From contig NZ_CP022364.1 of assembly GCF_003119115.1 (NCBI RefSeq), positions 2,742,001 through 2,806,000 of the forward strand: 64,000 bases of DNA, read 5' to 3'. Every line of letters starts with the position of its first letter. Position 1 is the first letter of the stretch. Below, piece after piece: positions 17,018-25,313 of the stretch. This stretch comes from Azospirillum sp. TSH58 (GTDB taxonomy: Bacteria > Pseudomonadota > Alphaproteobacteria > Azospirillales > Azospirillaceae). Both the position numbers and the translations under genes were made by a program. The notes under the pieces were generated by a model, which was not told where the DNA came from, did not search any database, and saw only the letters and a list, made by a program, of their open reading frames with translations.

Positions 17018-17629
17018 ATGAGCGAATCCAACGACCGGGACCCGTACGCCCTGTTCCAGGACTGGATGGACGAGGCCACCCGCAGCGAAATCAACGATCC
17101 CAACGCCATGGCGCTGGCCACCGCGGACGCGCAGGGGGCGCCGTCGCTGCGCATGGTGCTTCTGAAGGGTATCGATCCGCGCGGATTCGTCTTCTACACC
17201 AACACGGAAAGCCGCAAGGGTGAGCAGCTTCTGGCCAACGCCAACGCCGCGCTGTGCTTCCACTGGAAAACCCTGAAGCGCCAGGTCCGCGTCGAGGGCG
17301 CGGTGGAGCAGGTGTCCGACTCCGAGGCCGACGCCTACTTCGAAAGCCGCCCGCGGGAGAGCCGCATCGGCGCCTGGGCGTCGCAGCAGTCCCGCCCGCT
17401 GGAAGGCCGGTGGGAATTGGAGAAGCGGGTCGCCCAGTTCGCCGCCAAATTCGGCCTGGGCGCCGTTCCCCGCCCGCCGCACTGGACCGGATTCCGCATC
17501 CTGCCGCGGCGAATCGAGTTCTGGCAGGATCGCCCCTTCCGCCTGCACGAGCGGATCCTGTATCTGCGCGAGGGCGACCCGGCGGCGCAGGAGCCGGCGC
17601 GCTGGACGACGGAGCGTCTTTTCCCGTAA
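17018..17629 (+). CDS. pdxH: Pyridoxamine 5'-phosphate oxidase
   Basis: A 203-residue FMN enzyme that oxidises pyridoxamine or pyridoxine 5'-phosphate to pyridoxal 5'-phosphate, the last step of vitamin B6 synthesis and its salvage. Diagnostic stretches are [21 protein letters not shown] (FMN site), [15 protein letters not shown], the [19 protein letters not shown] substrate loop and the C-terminal PRRIEFWQ...RLHER signature with terminal WTTERLFP. The ATG at 17018 has AGAGGGGAC upstream and gives the usual length. The CDF transporter gene follows 34 bp downstream. Confidence 0.96.
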   Translation: MSESNDRDPYALFQDWMDEATRSEINDPNAMALATADAQGAPSLRMVLLKGIDPRGFVFYTNTESRKGEQLLANANAALCFHWKTLKRQVRVEGAVEQVSDSEADAYFESRPRESRIGAWASQQSRPLEGRWELEKRVAQFAAKFGLGAVPRPPHWTGFRILPRRIEFWQDRPFRLHERILYLREGDPAAQEPARWTTERLFP

Positions 17630-17663
17630 AGGACCGGTGTCGTCATCACATAAGAAGACGCTC

Positions 17664-18599
17664 ATGAGCGAAGCGCGTTCGCACCGGCTGCGCCGTTACG
17701 CCACCTACGCCAGCGTGTCGGTGTCCCTGGCGCTGATCCTGGCGAAGCTGGCGGCCTATCTGGCCACCGACTCGGTCAGCATCCTGTCGTCGCTGATCGA
17801 TTCCAGCACGGACATGATGGCCTCGGTGGTGACGCTGCTCGGGGTGCGGACGGCGCTGCGCCCGCCGGACGAGGCGCACCGCTTCGGCCACGGCAAGGCG
17901 GAGGCGCTGGCCGCGCTGGCCCAGGCCGCCTTCATCGGCGGCTCCGCCCTGTTCCTGACCATCGAGGCGGTGCGCCGTCTCATCACCCCGCAGCCGGTGG
18001 GCGAGGGGGCGGTGGGCATCGCCGTGATGCTGCTGTCCATCCTGCTGACCGCCGGCCTGATCACCTTCCAGCGCCATGTGGTGACGGCCACCGGCTCGGT
18101 CGCGGTGGGGGCGGACCGGCTGCACTACTCCGGCGACCTGCTGATGAACGCGGCGGTCATCCTGGCGATCCTGCTGACCGGATGGACGGGCATCAGCGCC
18201 TTCGATCCGCTGTTCGGTCTGGGGATCGCCGCCTTCCTGCTCTACGGCGCCCGCAAGGTCGCCAGGGAGGCGCTGAACGTCCTGATGGACCGGGAGCTGC
18301 CGGCGGAGGAGCGGGAGCGGATCGCGGCGCTGGTGATGGAGCAGAAGGACGTCGCGGGGATGCACGATCTGCGCACCCGCAGTTCCGGCGTCGGCGCCTT
18401 CATCGAGCTGCATCTGGAACTCGACCCGTCGCTGACCGTCGCCAGGGCGCACGACATCACCGATCGCGTGGAGGCCCGCCTGAAGGAGGCCTTCCCCGGC
18501 GCCGAGGTCCTGATCCACCAGGAGCCCGCCGGTCTTCAGGACGACCGGCTGGACCATCGTATTGCCGAGGGCCAAGGCACCGAGGGCGGTGACGCCTGA
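17664..18599 (+). CDS. Cation diffusion facilitator family transporter
   Basis: A 311-residue CDF antiporter that exports divalent metals (Zn, Fe, Co, Cd or Mn) for protons. It has six membrane segments. The metal site residues appear as DSSTDMMAS in TM2 and HYSGDLLMN in TM5, and the cytoplasmic dimerisation domain carries HDLRTRSSG and EVLIHQEP. The HRFGHGKAEALAAL loop after TM2 is the classic CDF signature. Metal choice cannot be fixed by eye. The ATG at 17664 is used; a GTG nine codons upstream is possible. It starts 34 bp after pdxH and may be read through from it. Confidence 0.92.
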   Translation: MSEARSHRLRRYATYASVSVSLALILAKLAAYLATDSVSILSSLIDSSTDMMASVVTLLGVRTALRPPDEAHRFGHGKAEALAALAQAAFIGGSALFLTIEAVRRLITPQPVGEGAVGIAVMLLSILLTAGLITFQRHVVTATGSVAVGADRLHYSGDLLMNAAVILAILLTGWTGISAFDPLFGLGIAAFLLYGARKVAREALNVLMDRELPAEERERIAALVMEQKDVAGMHDLRTRSSGVGAFIELHLELDPSLTVARAHDITDRVEARLKEAFPGAEVLIHQEPAGLQDDRLDHRIAEGQGTEGGDA

Positions 18600-18640
18600 T
18601 GGTTTTTCCGCCATCGGTTGCGGGCAAGTTACCGGTGCGC

Positions 18641-18725
18641 AATAATTGATCACATTGTCTTTTAGAATGACCCTTCCTCCGTTGCGCATTTGTAAGGGTT
18701 CGGTAATAATTGCATTGGATTTTAG
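18641..18725. repeat. Imperfect duplicated leader element before the soluble chemoreceptor gene
   Basis: Two copies of an AT-rich block: AATAATTG, then CATTG, then TTTTAG, at 18641-18665 and 18705-18725. Each is followed by TGCGCATT (at 18684 and 18731). They lie in the promoter region of the following gene and may be tandem binding sites or a small duplication. Confidence 0.45.
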
Positions 18726-18760
18726 CGCTCTGCGCATTCTTGTGAACGGATGGCTGAAAA

Positions 18761-20152
18761 ATGGACAGTGCGTTCGGCGGCCGCTCTCATCTGATCGCGG
18801 ACATTGCCACCGAAGCGGGCAATCTCGGCATCGAGATCGCGGACATCGCGGGCCATGTGGAGGAGGTCAACGGCCGCCTCGGCCATCAGGCCAATGTTTT
18901 CGCGCAGTTGCGCGGCACCGGAAACAAGATGTCGGAGAGCACGCAGCGCATCTCCGCCGCCGCGACCGTGGCGCGGTCCGTGACCGAACAGGCCCGTCAG
19001 GAAGTCGAATCCTCCCATGACCGGGTTCAACGGTCCATGGACGACATCCATGCCCTCGTCGCCGCGGTGGGGGGCATCGAAGGGCAGATCGCCGGCCTCC
19101 AGGAGGCGCTCGACCGCGTCGGGCGGGTGGCCAAGGAAATCTTCGTCATCGCCAAGCAGACCAACCTGCTGGCGCTCAACGCCACCATCGAGGCGGCCCG
19201 CGCCGGAGAGGCCGGGCGCGGCTTCGCCGTGGTGGCGAACGAGGTCAAGGCCCTGTCCAAGAAGACCAGCGAGGCGACGACGGAAATCGACGCCACGCTG
19301 AAATATCTCAACGACCAGGCGCAGCGCCTGATGGCCGAAAGCGCCTCCAGCGCCGGCAAGGCCCGCGCGGTGAGCGAGGGCACCACCGCCATCGGCGCCG
19401 TCATCGAAACCGTCGGCCGGGCCATGTCGGAGCTGAACGGCGAGACCGACAAGATCGACGCGGCCTCCTCCGAGATCGGCGCCAACTGCGAGGAGCTTCA
19501 GCACGAGATCGACGACCTCGCGGTCGGCGTGCAGCTGTCCAGCGACAATCTGGCCCAGGCGCGCGACCGCGTGAACACGCTGGTCGGGATGAGCGAGCGG
19601 TTGATCGGCATCACCGCCGAGCTGGACGTGGAGACGGTGGACACGCCCTTCATCCGCATGGTCCGCGACGCCGCGTCGCGCATCTCCGCGGACTTCGAGG
19701 ACGCGCTGTCGCGCGGCGAGGTGCGCGAGGGCGACCTGTTCGACAGCAGCTACCAGCCCATCCCCGGCTCCAACCCGCAGCAGCACATGACCCGCTTCAC
19801 AGAGTTCTGCGACCGCGTGCTGCCGAGGGTGCTCGACTCGCTGCTGGGCCAGAGCGAGCGCATCGTCTTCTGCGTGGCGGTCGATTCGAACGGCTATCTG
19901 CCGACCCACAACCGTAAGTTCAGCCAGCCCCAGGGTGTCGACCCCACCTGGAACGCGGCCAATTGCCGCAACCGCCGCATCTTCAACGACCGGGTCGGCC
20001 TCGCCGCCGGGCGCAGCACGAAGCCGTTCCTGCTCCAGACCTACCGGCGCGACATGGGCGGCGGCAAATACGCCCTGATGAAGGACGTGTCGGCGCCGAT
20101 CACCGTGCGCGGCCGTCATTGGGGCGGCCTGCGTCTGGCCTACAAGGTCTGA
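18761..20152 (+). CDS. Soluble methyl-accepting chemotaxis-type protein with C-terminal sensor domain
   Basis: A 463-residue cytoplasmic chemoreceptor without membrane helices. The N-terminal two thirds is the MCP four-helix-bundle signalling region; the CheA/CheW-binding hairpin tip, [20 protein letters not shown] followed by [19 protein letters not shown], is at about 126-165. After residue 300 comes a globular domain ([20 protein letters not shown], then [20 protein letters not shown] and [10 protein letters not shown]) of the kind that closes many soluble MCPs and probably senses a small ligand. The sensor is therefore C-terminal to the signalling part, the reverse of classical receptors. 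A second, shorter relative follows on the same strand. Confidence 0.88.
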   Translation: MDSAFGGRSHLIADIATEAGNLGIEIADIAGHVEEVNGRLGHQANVFAQLRGTGNKMSESTQRISAAATVARSVTEQARQEVESSHDRVQRSMDDIHALVAAVGGIEGQIAGLQEALDRVGRVAKEIFVIAKQTNLLALNATIEAARAGEAGRGFAVVANEVKALSKKTSEATTEIDATLKYLNDQAQRLMAESASSAGKARAVSEGTTAIGAVIETVGRAMSELNGETDKIDAASSEIGANCEELQHEIDDLAVGVQLSSDNLAQARDRVNTLVGMSERLIGITAELDVETVDTPFIRMVRDAASRISADFEDALSRGEVREGDLFDSSYQPIPGSNPQQHMTRFTEFCDRVLPRVLDSLLGQSERIVFCVAVDSNGYLPTHNRKFSQPQGVDPTWNAANCRNRRIFNDRVGLAAGRSTKPFLLQTYRRDMGGGKYALMKDVSAPITVRGRHWGGLRLAYKV

Positions 20153-20368
20153 ACGGCGGCAAGCCCGCCGTCCGGGGCTGCGCCGTGACGCCGATGGCGG
20201 CGGCGCCGCTCGGACAGCGTTGAATTGGGTACCATTGAGTGTTGCAGTTTCATGATTGCATCCATTGAATGCGGCCGGGGTGGGTTGCGGATGGTCGGCT
20301 GAACCGGAAAAAATGGTCGTTCGGTCATCCACGGGCGTCATCACTGATGATCCTGGGAGGTGATGTTC

Positions 20369-21403
20369 ATGCCCGAGCGAATCGTGGCTTTGTCGCGCGC
20401 CGTGTCCGATCTCGCCACGCGCAAGATGGATGAGATCCAGTCCGTTACGAACACGACCAAGATCCTGGCGCTCAACGCGCTGATCGAGGCGATGCGCGCG
20501 GGGGAGGCCGGGCGCGGCTTCGCCGTGGTGGCCCAGGAGGTGAAGGCCATTTCGGAGCGGATCACCGGCATCGGCGACGAGTTGCGCACCCAGATGGCCG
20601 TGCAGACGAGCGAGTTGAACACGCTCGGCAACAGTCTGGTCTCGCAGCTGCGCGGCGGGCGGCTCGCCGATCTGGCGCTCAACATGATCGACATCATCGA
20701 CCGCAATTTGTACGAGCGGTCCTGCGATGTGCGCTGGTGGGCCACGGACCGCGCCGTGGTGGACTGCGCCGCCGATCCCTCCGAGGCCAACCGCCGTCAC
20801 GCCGCGCAGCGGCTGGGTGTCATTCTGGGCGCCTACACGGTCTATCTCGACCTCTGGGTCGTCGACGCCAAGGGCACGGTTCTGGCGAACGGGCGGCCCG
20901 ACCGCTACCGCCGTCCGGTGGGCGCATCGGTCGCGTCGGAGTCCTGGTTCCGCGAGGCGATGGCGACCCGCAGCGGCACCGATTTCGCGGTGGCCGACAT
21001 CGGCTCCAACGACCTTCTGGACCGTGCGACCGTCGCCACCTACGCCACGGCCATCCGGGCCGGCGGGGAGGAGAACGGCTCGATCATCGGCGTGCTGGGT
21101 GTCTTCTTCGACTGGCAGCCCCAATCCCAGGGCGTGGTCGACTCCGTCCGCCTGACCGACGAGGAGCGCTCCCGGACCCGCTGCCTTCTGGTGGACAGCC
21201 GTCACCGCGTGATCGCCGCGTCCGACCGCAAGGGCGTCCTGACGGAAAGTTTTCCGTTGCGTGCCGGCGGCCACGGGCAGGGCAGCTATTCCGACGACCA
21301 GGGGCGCGTGGTCGGCTTCGCCGTGACGCCGGGCTATGAAACCTACAAGGGGCTCGGTTGGTTCGGAGTGATCGTCCAGAACTCCGTCAGTCATTGCGAG
21401 TAA
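20369..21403 (+). CDS. Minimal MCP-tip protein with soluble Cache-like domain
   Basis: A 344-residue protein. Residues 15-70 contain only the MCP hairpin tip ([20 protein letters not shown] through [16 protein letters not shown]), with short flanking helices. The rest resembles a Cache sensor: a helix ([20 protein letters not shown]) followed by [28 protein letters not shown] and [11 protein letters not shown] strands. Cache domains are normally extracytoplasmic, but no signal peptide or membrane helix is present. The ATG at 20369 is chosen because GGGAGGTG lies 8 bases upstream; ATG/GTG codons at 20363/20360 are too close to that site. Whether it can dock to CheA/CheW with such short helices is unclear. 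Confidence 0.82.
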   Translation: MPERIVALSRAVSDLATRKMDEIQSVTNTTKILALNALIEAMRAGEAGRGFAVVAQEVKAISERITGIGDELRTQMAVQTSELNTLGNSLVSQLRGGRLADLALNMIDIIDRNLYERSCDVRWWATDRAVVDCAADPSEANRRHAAQRLGVILGAYTVYLDLWVVDAKGTVLANGRPDRYRRPVGASVASESWFREAMATRSGTDFAVADIGSNDLLDRATVATYATAIRAGGEENGSIIGVLGVFFDWQPQSQGVVDSVRLTDEERSRTRCLLVDSRHRVIAASDRKGVLTESFPLRAGGHGQGSYSDDQGRVVGFAVTPGYETYKGLGWFGVIVQNSVSHCE

Positions 21404-21456
21404 GCGTGTCGGATTGCAGCAATTCGAATCTTTTGAAGGTCGCGTCTGAAATGTTA

Positions 21457-21502
21457 GCGAAACACCACCGTGGTGCAGTTGAACCACGGAAAGGTGTTTC
21501 GC
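21457..21502 (+). promoter_or_regulatory. Long leader hairpin that buries the ribosome binding site
   Basis: The arms GCGAAACACC (21457-21466) and GGTGTTTCGC (21493-21502) are perfectly complementary. Inside them CCGTGG (21468-21473) pairs with CCACGG (21484-21489), leaving a 10-nt loop. The downstream arm holds the only Shine-Dalgarno-like sequence (GGAAAGG, 21488-21494) and ends directly at the ATG (21503). As RNA this 16-bp stem would block initiation, so it looks like a translational switch: thermosensor, ligand or protein controlled. Alternatively the palindrome is a DNA operator. Confidence 0.7.
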
Positions 21503-21736
21503 ATGCAGGCTCTCAGGCAGATCGTGACCGTACCGGAACAGGAAGACGACCTCGTCGCGGAGGCGATCCGCGACGTGCTGGTGGCGGATGTCATCGATCA
21601 GGCCACGAAGGATCGGCTGGTGGACGGGCTGACCGTTCTGAAGGCCGGGCTTCCCTGCTCGGACGCCGGCTGCACCGGGTGCTTCCACCGCCGATCCTGC
21701 GAGCGTTTCATCGAAAGCATCCTGTGGACCAGTTGA
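21503..21736 (+). CDS. Small four-cysteine protein of unknown family
   Basis: A 77-residue acidic/neutral protein. Residues 12-48 look helical (EQEDDLVAEAIRDVLVADVI). The C-terminal third carries Cys52, Cys57, Cys60 and Cys66 (C-x4-C-x2-C-x5-C, within PCSDAGCTGCFHRRSCERFI), a spacing fit for a zinc ribbon or an Fe-S cluster. I do not recognise the family. The ATG at 21503 is chosen because the hairpin and its GGAAAGG lead directly to it; an in-frame GTG at 21470 lies inside the hairpin loop region. It follows the soluble receptor genes by 100 bp and has its own leader. Confidence 0.7.
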   Translation: MQALRQIVTVPEQEDDLVAEAIRDVLVADVIDQATKDRLVDGLTVLKAGLPCSDAGCTGCFHRRSCERFIESILWTS

Positions 21737-21820
21737 TCGTGCACCGACCGGCCCAAGGCCACCGACCGGGTCCAATCCGGAAGGAGGCGGGCTCCCTCTT
21801 TGGAGCCGGCGGGGCTGTGA

Positions 21821-21832
21821 CGGTGATCACCG
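21821..21832. promoter_or_regulatory. Perfect 12-bp palindrome CGGTGATCACCG
   Basis: A perfect palindrome in the 207-bp gap between the four-cysteine gene and the MBL-fold gene; a GGCTCC/GGAGCC hairpin lies just upstream (about 21790-21807) and may terminate the preceding transcript. Regulator unknown. Confidence 0.35.
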
Positions 21833-21943
21833 CGTAAACCGAAAACCATGCTAAAATGCCGTCTTAACGGTGCCCCCCGCCTGCGGTTCGATCCGCGGCT
21901 CGATGTGGCGCGGCGCACCGGAGACTGGCGTCTTGAGGGCGGT

Positions 21944-22768
21944 ATGGGCTTTTCGGTGACCTTCTGGGGGGTTCGGGGCACGGTCCCTTGCCCGCTGCCG
22001 TCCCATATGGGCTTCGGCGGCAACACGAGTTGCGTGGAGGTTGAGGCCGGCGGCCAGCGCATCGTCATCGACGCCGGAACCGGCATCCGCATGCTCGGAA
22101 AGCGCCTGCTGAAGGAGGGCGCCACCGAGGCGACCCTGCTGATGAGCCACACCCATCTCGACCACATCTGCGGCTTTCCCTTCTTCGCCCCGGCCTACAG
22201 CAAGGGTTTCCATCTGCGCATCGTCTCCGGCCATCTGACCGGCACCCCCGGGACCGAGGCGGCCATGGCGCGGCAGATGGAGCGCCCCCTGTTCCCGGTG
22301 CCGATGCGCACCATGGGGAGCAACATCGTCTTCGACGAGATCAGGGCGGGCGACCGTTTCGCGCTGGGGGAGGGGGTTCAGGTCCGCACGGCGCTGCTGA
22401 ACCATCCGGACGGCGCCACCGGCTACCGCATCGAGCATCTGGGCAAGGCCTTCGCCTATGTGACCGACACCGAGCATGTGCCGGGCCATCCCGACCGCAA
22501 CATCCTCGACCTGATCGACGGCGCCGACCTCGTGCTCTACGACAGCACCTACACGGACGAGGAGTGGCAGAACCGCATCGGCTGGGGCCATTCGACCTGG
22601 ACCGAGGGGGTGCGGCTGGCGCAGGCCGCCGGGGTCAAGCAACTGGTCCTGTTCCATCACGACCCCGACCACGATGACGCCGCCATGACCGCCATCGAGG
22701 CGGCGGCCCAGGCGGTGTTCCCGGACTGCTTCGCCGCGCGGGAAGGGATGACGGTCACGCTGGCCTGA
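21944..22768 (+). CDS. MBL-fold metallo-hydrolase
   Basis: A 274-residue metallo-beta-lactamase-fold protein. The metal motif HxHxDH is seen in MSHTHLDHICG, further ligands in LLNHPDG, VTDTEH and the C-terminal FHHDPDHDD. The N-terminus GFSVTFWGVRGTVPCPLP with FGGNTSCVEV is the hallmark of the RNase Z/PhnP-like subgroup that includes class-III-type cyclic nucleotide phosphodiesterase relatives. The substrate is unknown. ATG at 21944 is preferred over an upstream start because GAGGGCGGT precedes it and the family N-terminus begins there. No membrane segment. Confidence 0.85.
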   Translation: MGFSVTFWGVRGTVPCPLPSHMGFGGNTSCVEVEAGGQRIVIDAGTGIRMLGKRLLKEGATEATLLMSHTHLDHICGFPFFAPAYSKGFHLRIVSGHLTGTPGTEAAMARQMERPLFPVPMRTMGSNIVFDEIRAGDRFALGEGVQVRTALLNHPDGATGYRIEHLGKAFAYVTDTEHVPGHPDRNILDLIDGADLVLYDSTYTDEEWQNRIGWGHSTWTEGVRLAQAAGVKQLVLFHHDPDHDDAAMTAIEAAAQAVFPDCFAAREGMTVTLA

Positions 22769-22849
22769 CCCTGGCTTGGCGCCTATGGCCTGACCCGGTG
22801 CCGGGCCGTTATAGAGGGGCTTCCTCCACCCCGCAGCGAACCCCTCTCC

Positions 22850-24136
22850 ATGCCCAATTCCTTCCTGGCCGTCCCGCCCATGACGCTGACGGTCGTCGCG
22901 CTGTTCGTCGTCACCTATGTCGGCATGGCGCTGGGGCGCTTTCCCGGCCTGCGCATCGACCGCACCGGCATCGCTCTGGTCGCGGCCATCCTGCTGCTCG
23001 CCGTCGGGGCGCTGGAATCGGGGCAGGTGACGGAGGCCATCGACTTCCCGACCCTGTTCATCCTGTTCGGGCTGATGGTGCTGTCGGCCCAGTACGCGGC
23101 CAGCGGCTTCTACGACTGGTGCGCCCTGCGGGTGGCCCAGGCGGCGCGCTCGCCGGCCCGGCTGCTGGCGGTGACGGTGGCGGTGGGCGGCGGCCTGTCG
23201 GCGGTGCTCGCCAACGACGTGGTGGTGTTCGCCATGACGCCGATGCTCTGCGTCGGGCTGCTGGCCCGCCGGCTGGACCCGCGACCCTACCTGATCGGCC
23301 TGGCCGGAGCGGCGAACGCCGGCTCGGCGGCGACGGTGATCGGCAACCCGCAGAACATCCTGATCGGCCAGATGGGCCATCTGGACTTCTGGCGCTTCCT
23401 GGCGGTCTGCGGGGTGCCGGCTCTGGTCGGCCTGCTGGTGGTCTATGCCGTGGTGTGGCTCGCCTGGCGAGGCCGCTTCGGCGAGCCGGACGACGGTGCG
23501 GCGGGCGATGGTGCAATGGGGCAGGGCGGGGCGGAGCCGGTGGCGCTCGACCGGGCGCAGCTCGGCAAGGCGGTGGTGGCGACCCTCGTGCTTCTCGGCC
23601 TGTTCACCACCGACCTGCCGCACGAGATCGGCGTGCTTCTGGTCGCCGGGGCGATGCTGATCAGCCGGCGGCTGGCCTCGCGCGGCATGCTGGGCATGGT
23701 GGACTGGCACCTGCTGGTCCTCTTCGCCGCGCTGTTCGCCATCAACCACGCCCTGAAGATGACCGGCCTGCCCGCCGAGTTCGTGTCGGGGCTGGAGGCC
23801 GCCGGCTGGCTGCCCGACCGGCTGGCGGTGATGACTCCGCTCGCGCTGGCGGCGAGCAACAGCATCGGCAACGTGCCGGCGGTGATCCTGCTGCTCGCCG
23901 CCTGGCCGTCGCCGCCGGAGGGGGCGCTCTACGGTCTGGCGATCCTGTCCACGCTGGCCGGCAACCTGCTGATCCCCGGCAGCCTCGCCAACATCATCGT
24001 GGTGGAGCGGGCGGCGGCCTCCGGCGTCCGGCTCGGCTTTGTGGAGCACGCCAGTTGCGGCATCCCGATGACCCTTTTGTCGATGGGATTCGCCGTTTTG
24101 TGGTTGTGGGGCACCGGCTGGATGCGTCTGAGCTGA
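22850..24136 (+). CDS. SLC13/ArsB-type anion permease
   Basis: A 428-residue integral membrane protein with about eleven to twelve hydrophobic helices and internal two-fold similarity. LANDVVVFAMTPML in the first half and ASNSIGNVPAVILLLAAW in the second correspond to the paired NxxxxxxTP/SNxxxNxPA loops of the ArsB/NhaD/DASS transporter superfamily, and ANAGSAATVIGNPQNILIG is the substrate-binding signature of this group. It probably moves an anion, with or without cation coupling; the exact substrate is not decided by sequence. It is monocistronic or the first gene before the glycosyltransferase. Confidence 0.85.
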   Translation: MPNSFLAVPPMTLTVVALFVVTYVGMALGRFPGLRIDRTGIALVAAILLLAVGALESGQVTEAIDFPTLFILFGLMVLSAQYAASGFYDWCALRVAQAARSPARLLAVTVAVGGGLSAVLANDVVVFAMTPMLCVGLLARRLDPRPYLIGLAGAANAGSAATVIGNPQNILIGQMGHLDFWRFLAVCGVPALVGLLVVYAVVWLAWRGRFGEPDDGAAGDGAMGQGGAEPVALDRAQLGKAVVATLVLLGLFTTDLPHEIGVLLVAGAMLISRRLASRGMLGMVDWHLLVLFAALFAINHALKMTGLPAEFVSGLEAAGWLPDRLAVMTPLALAASNSIGNVPAVILLLAAWPSPPEGALYGLAILSTLAGNLLIPGSLANIIVVERAAASGVRLGFVEHASCGIPMTLLSMGFAVLWLWGTGWMRLS

Positions 24137-24286
24137 TTTTTCTCCTTATGGGCTATGCGAATGGTGCCGCCCCTCTCCGTCCGGGGCATTGCCCTCTCTT
24201 CGCAAAGCAAAAAACTTGGGGTGGCCTCTTCGAGGCACAGCCCCAAGGCACCGATGCCCAAAGCTCAGACGAAGGACGGAAACCGC

Positions 24287-25303
24287 ATGTCAGAAGCCCA
24301 GACGCCCCGGACGCTGGACACCGGAGCCCAGGAACGGCCTCGGGAAACGCCCTGGGAGACGCCGGTCGTCGCGGTGGTGGTCACCCACAACCGTCTGGCC
24401 CTGCTGAAGACCTGTCTGGCGGCCATCCATGGGCAGGAGCCGCGGCCCGACCGCATCGTCGTGGTCGACAACGGCTCCAGCGACGGCACCGCGGAATGGC
24501 TGGCCGGGCAGCGGGCGGCGATGCCGGAGCTTCTGGTGGTCCGGCAGGCCAACATCGGCTCGGCCGGGGCCTATCACACCGCCTTCGCCACGGCGCTGGA
24601 ACTGGGCGCCCGCTGGATCTGGAGCACCGACGACGACGGCATCCCGGCGCCCGGCGCGCTGGCCGAACTGCTGCGCCAGGGGGAGCGGCACGACCTCGAC
24701 CTCGTCGGGCCGACCGTGGTCGCGGCGGAGGACCGCGGCGATCTGGCCTTCACCATGCAGGGCTTCACCAAGGCCGACGCCTTCGCCGCCGCAGCGCAGG
24801 ACGGCATCGTGCCGGGCGCCATCGCGCTGTTCAACGGGACCCTGCTGCGCCGCCGCGTGTTCGAGCGGATCGGCAACATCAAGCGCGAGATGTTCATCTG
24901 GGGCGACGAGTGGGAGTTCACGCTGCGCGCCCGCCGGGCCGGGCTGCGCGACGGGACGGCGGTGCACGCCCTTCACGTCCACCCGCGCAACCGCCGCACC
25001 CAGCGCCCGCTGGCCGGCGGTTTCCTGGGCACGGTGGAGGAGATGCCCGAGAACCGCGCCCCCTATTTCTTCCGCAACATGGGCTACATCCACGCGACCT
25101 ACGAGCGCAAGTCCATCGCCCGCATGATGGTCAAGTACACGCTCTACTACCTGCTGCACCGGCGCGCCGACGTGAAGGGGCTGCGCGGATTCTGGACCCA
25201 TTACCGGGCGGGCCTGCACAACCGCTATCCGGAGGATCTCCAGGCGTCGCCCACGGCTGCTGCCCCCGCCGCTCCGCCCCAGTCCGTCCCGAAAAGCGTC
25301 TGA
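24287..25303 (+). CDS. Glycosyltransferase family 2 protein (rhamnosyl/galactofuranosyl-transferase-like)
   Basis: A 338-residue GT-A fold enzyme. PVVAVVVTHNRLALLKTCLAAI and VVVDNGSSDGT form the nucleotide-sugar binding part, STDDDGIP is the DxD metal motif, FNGTLLRRRVFERIG and WGDEWEFTLRARRAG match the acceptor-site region seen in GlfT2/RfbF-like transferases. There is no membrane helix, so it is cytoplasmic or peripheral. The ATG at 24287 has GGACGGA upstream; a much longer upstream frame starts with non-family sequence. Only 10 bp separate it from the next membrane protein gene, so the pair probably acts together on a surface glycan. Confidence 0.87.
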   Translation: MSEAQTPRTLDTGAQERPRETPWETPVVAVVVTHNRLALLKTCLAAIHGQEPRPDRIVVVDNGSSDGTAEWLAGQRAAMPELLVVRQANIGSAGAYHTAFATALELGARWIWSTDDDGIPAPGALAELLRQGERHDLDLVGPTVVAAEDRGDLAFTMQGFTKADAFAAAAQDGIVPGAIALFNGTLLRRRVFERIGNIKREMFIWGDEWEFTLRARRAGLRDGTAVHALHVHPRNRRTQRPLAGGFLGTVEEMPENRAPYFFRNMGYIHATYERKSIARMMVKYTLYYLLHRRADVKGLRGFWTHYRAGLHNRYPEDLQASPTAAAPAAPPQSVPKSV

Positions 25304-25313
25304 GGGGGGCCGC

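Noticed and set aside
18722..21775. A 1017-codon open frame on the minus strand across the chemoreceptor genes
   Set aside because: Antisense to two genes with clear MCP motifs; translation is low-complexity His/Arg/Gly-rich and typical of shadow frames in GC-rich DNA.
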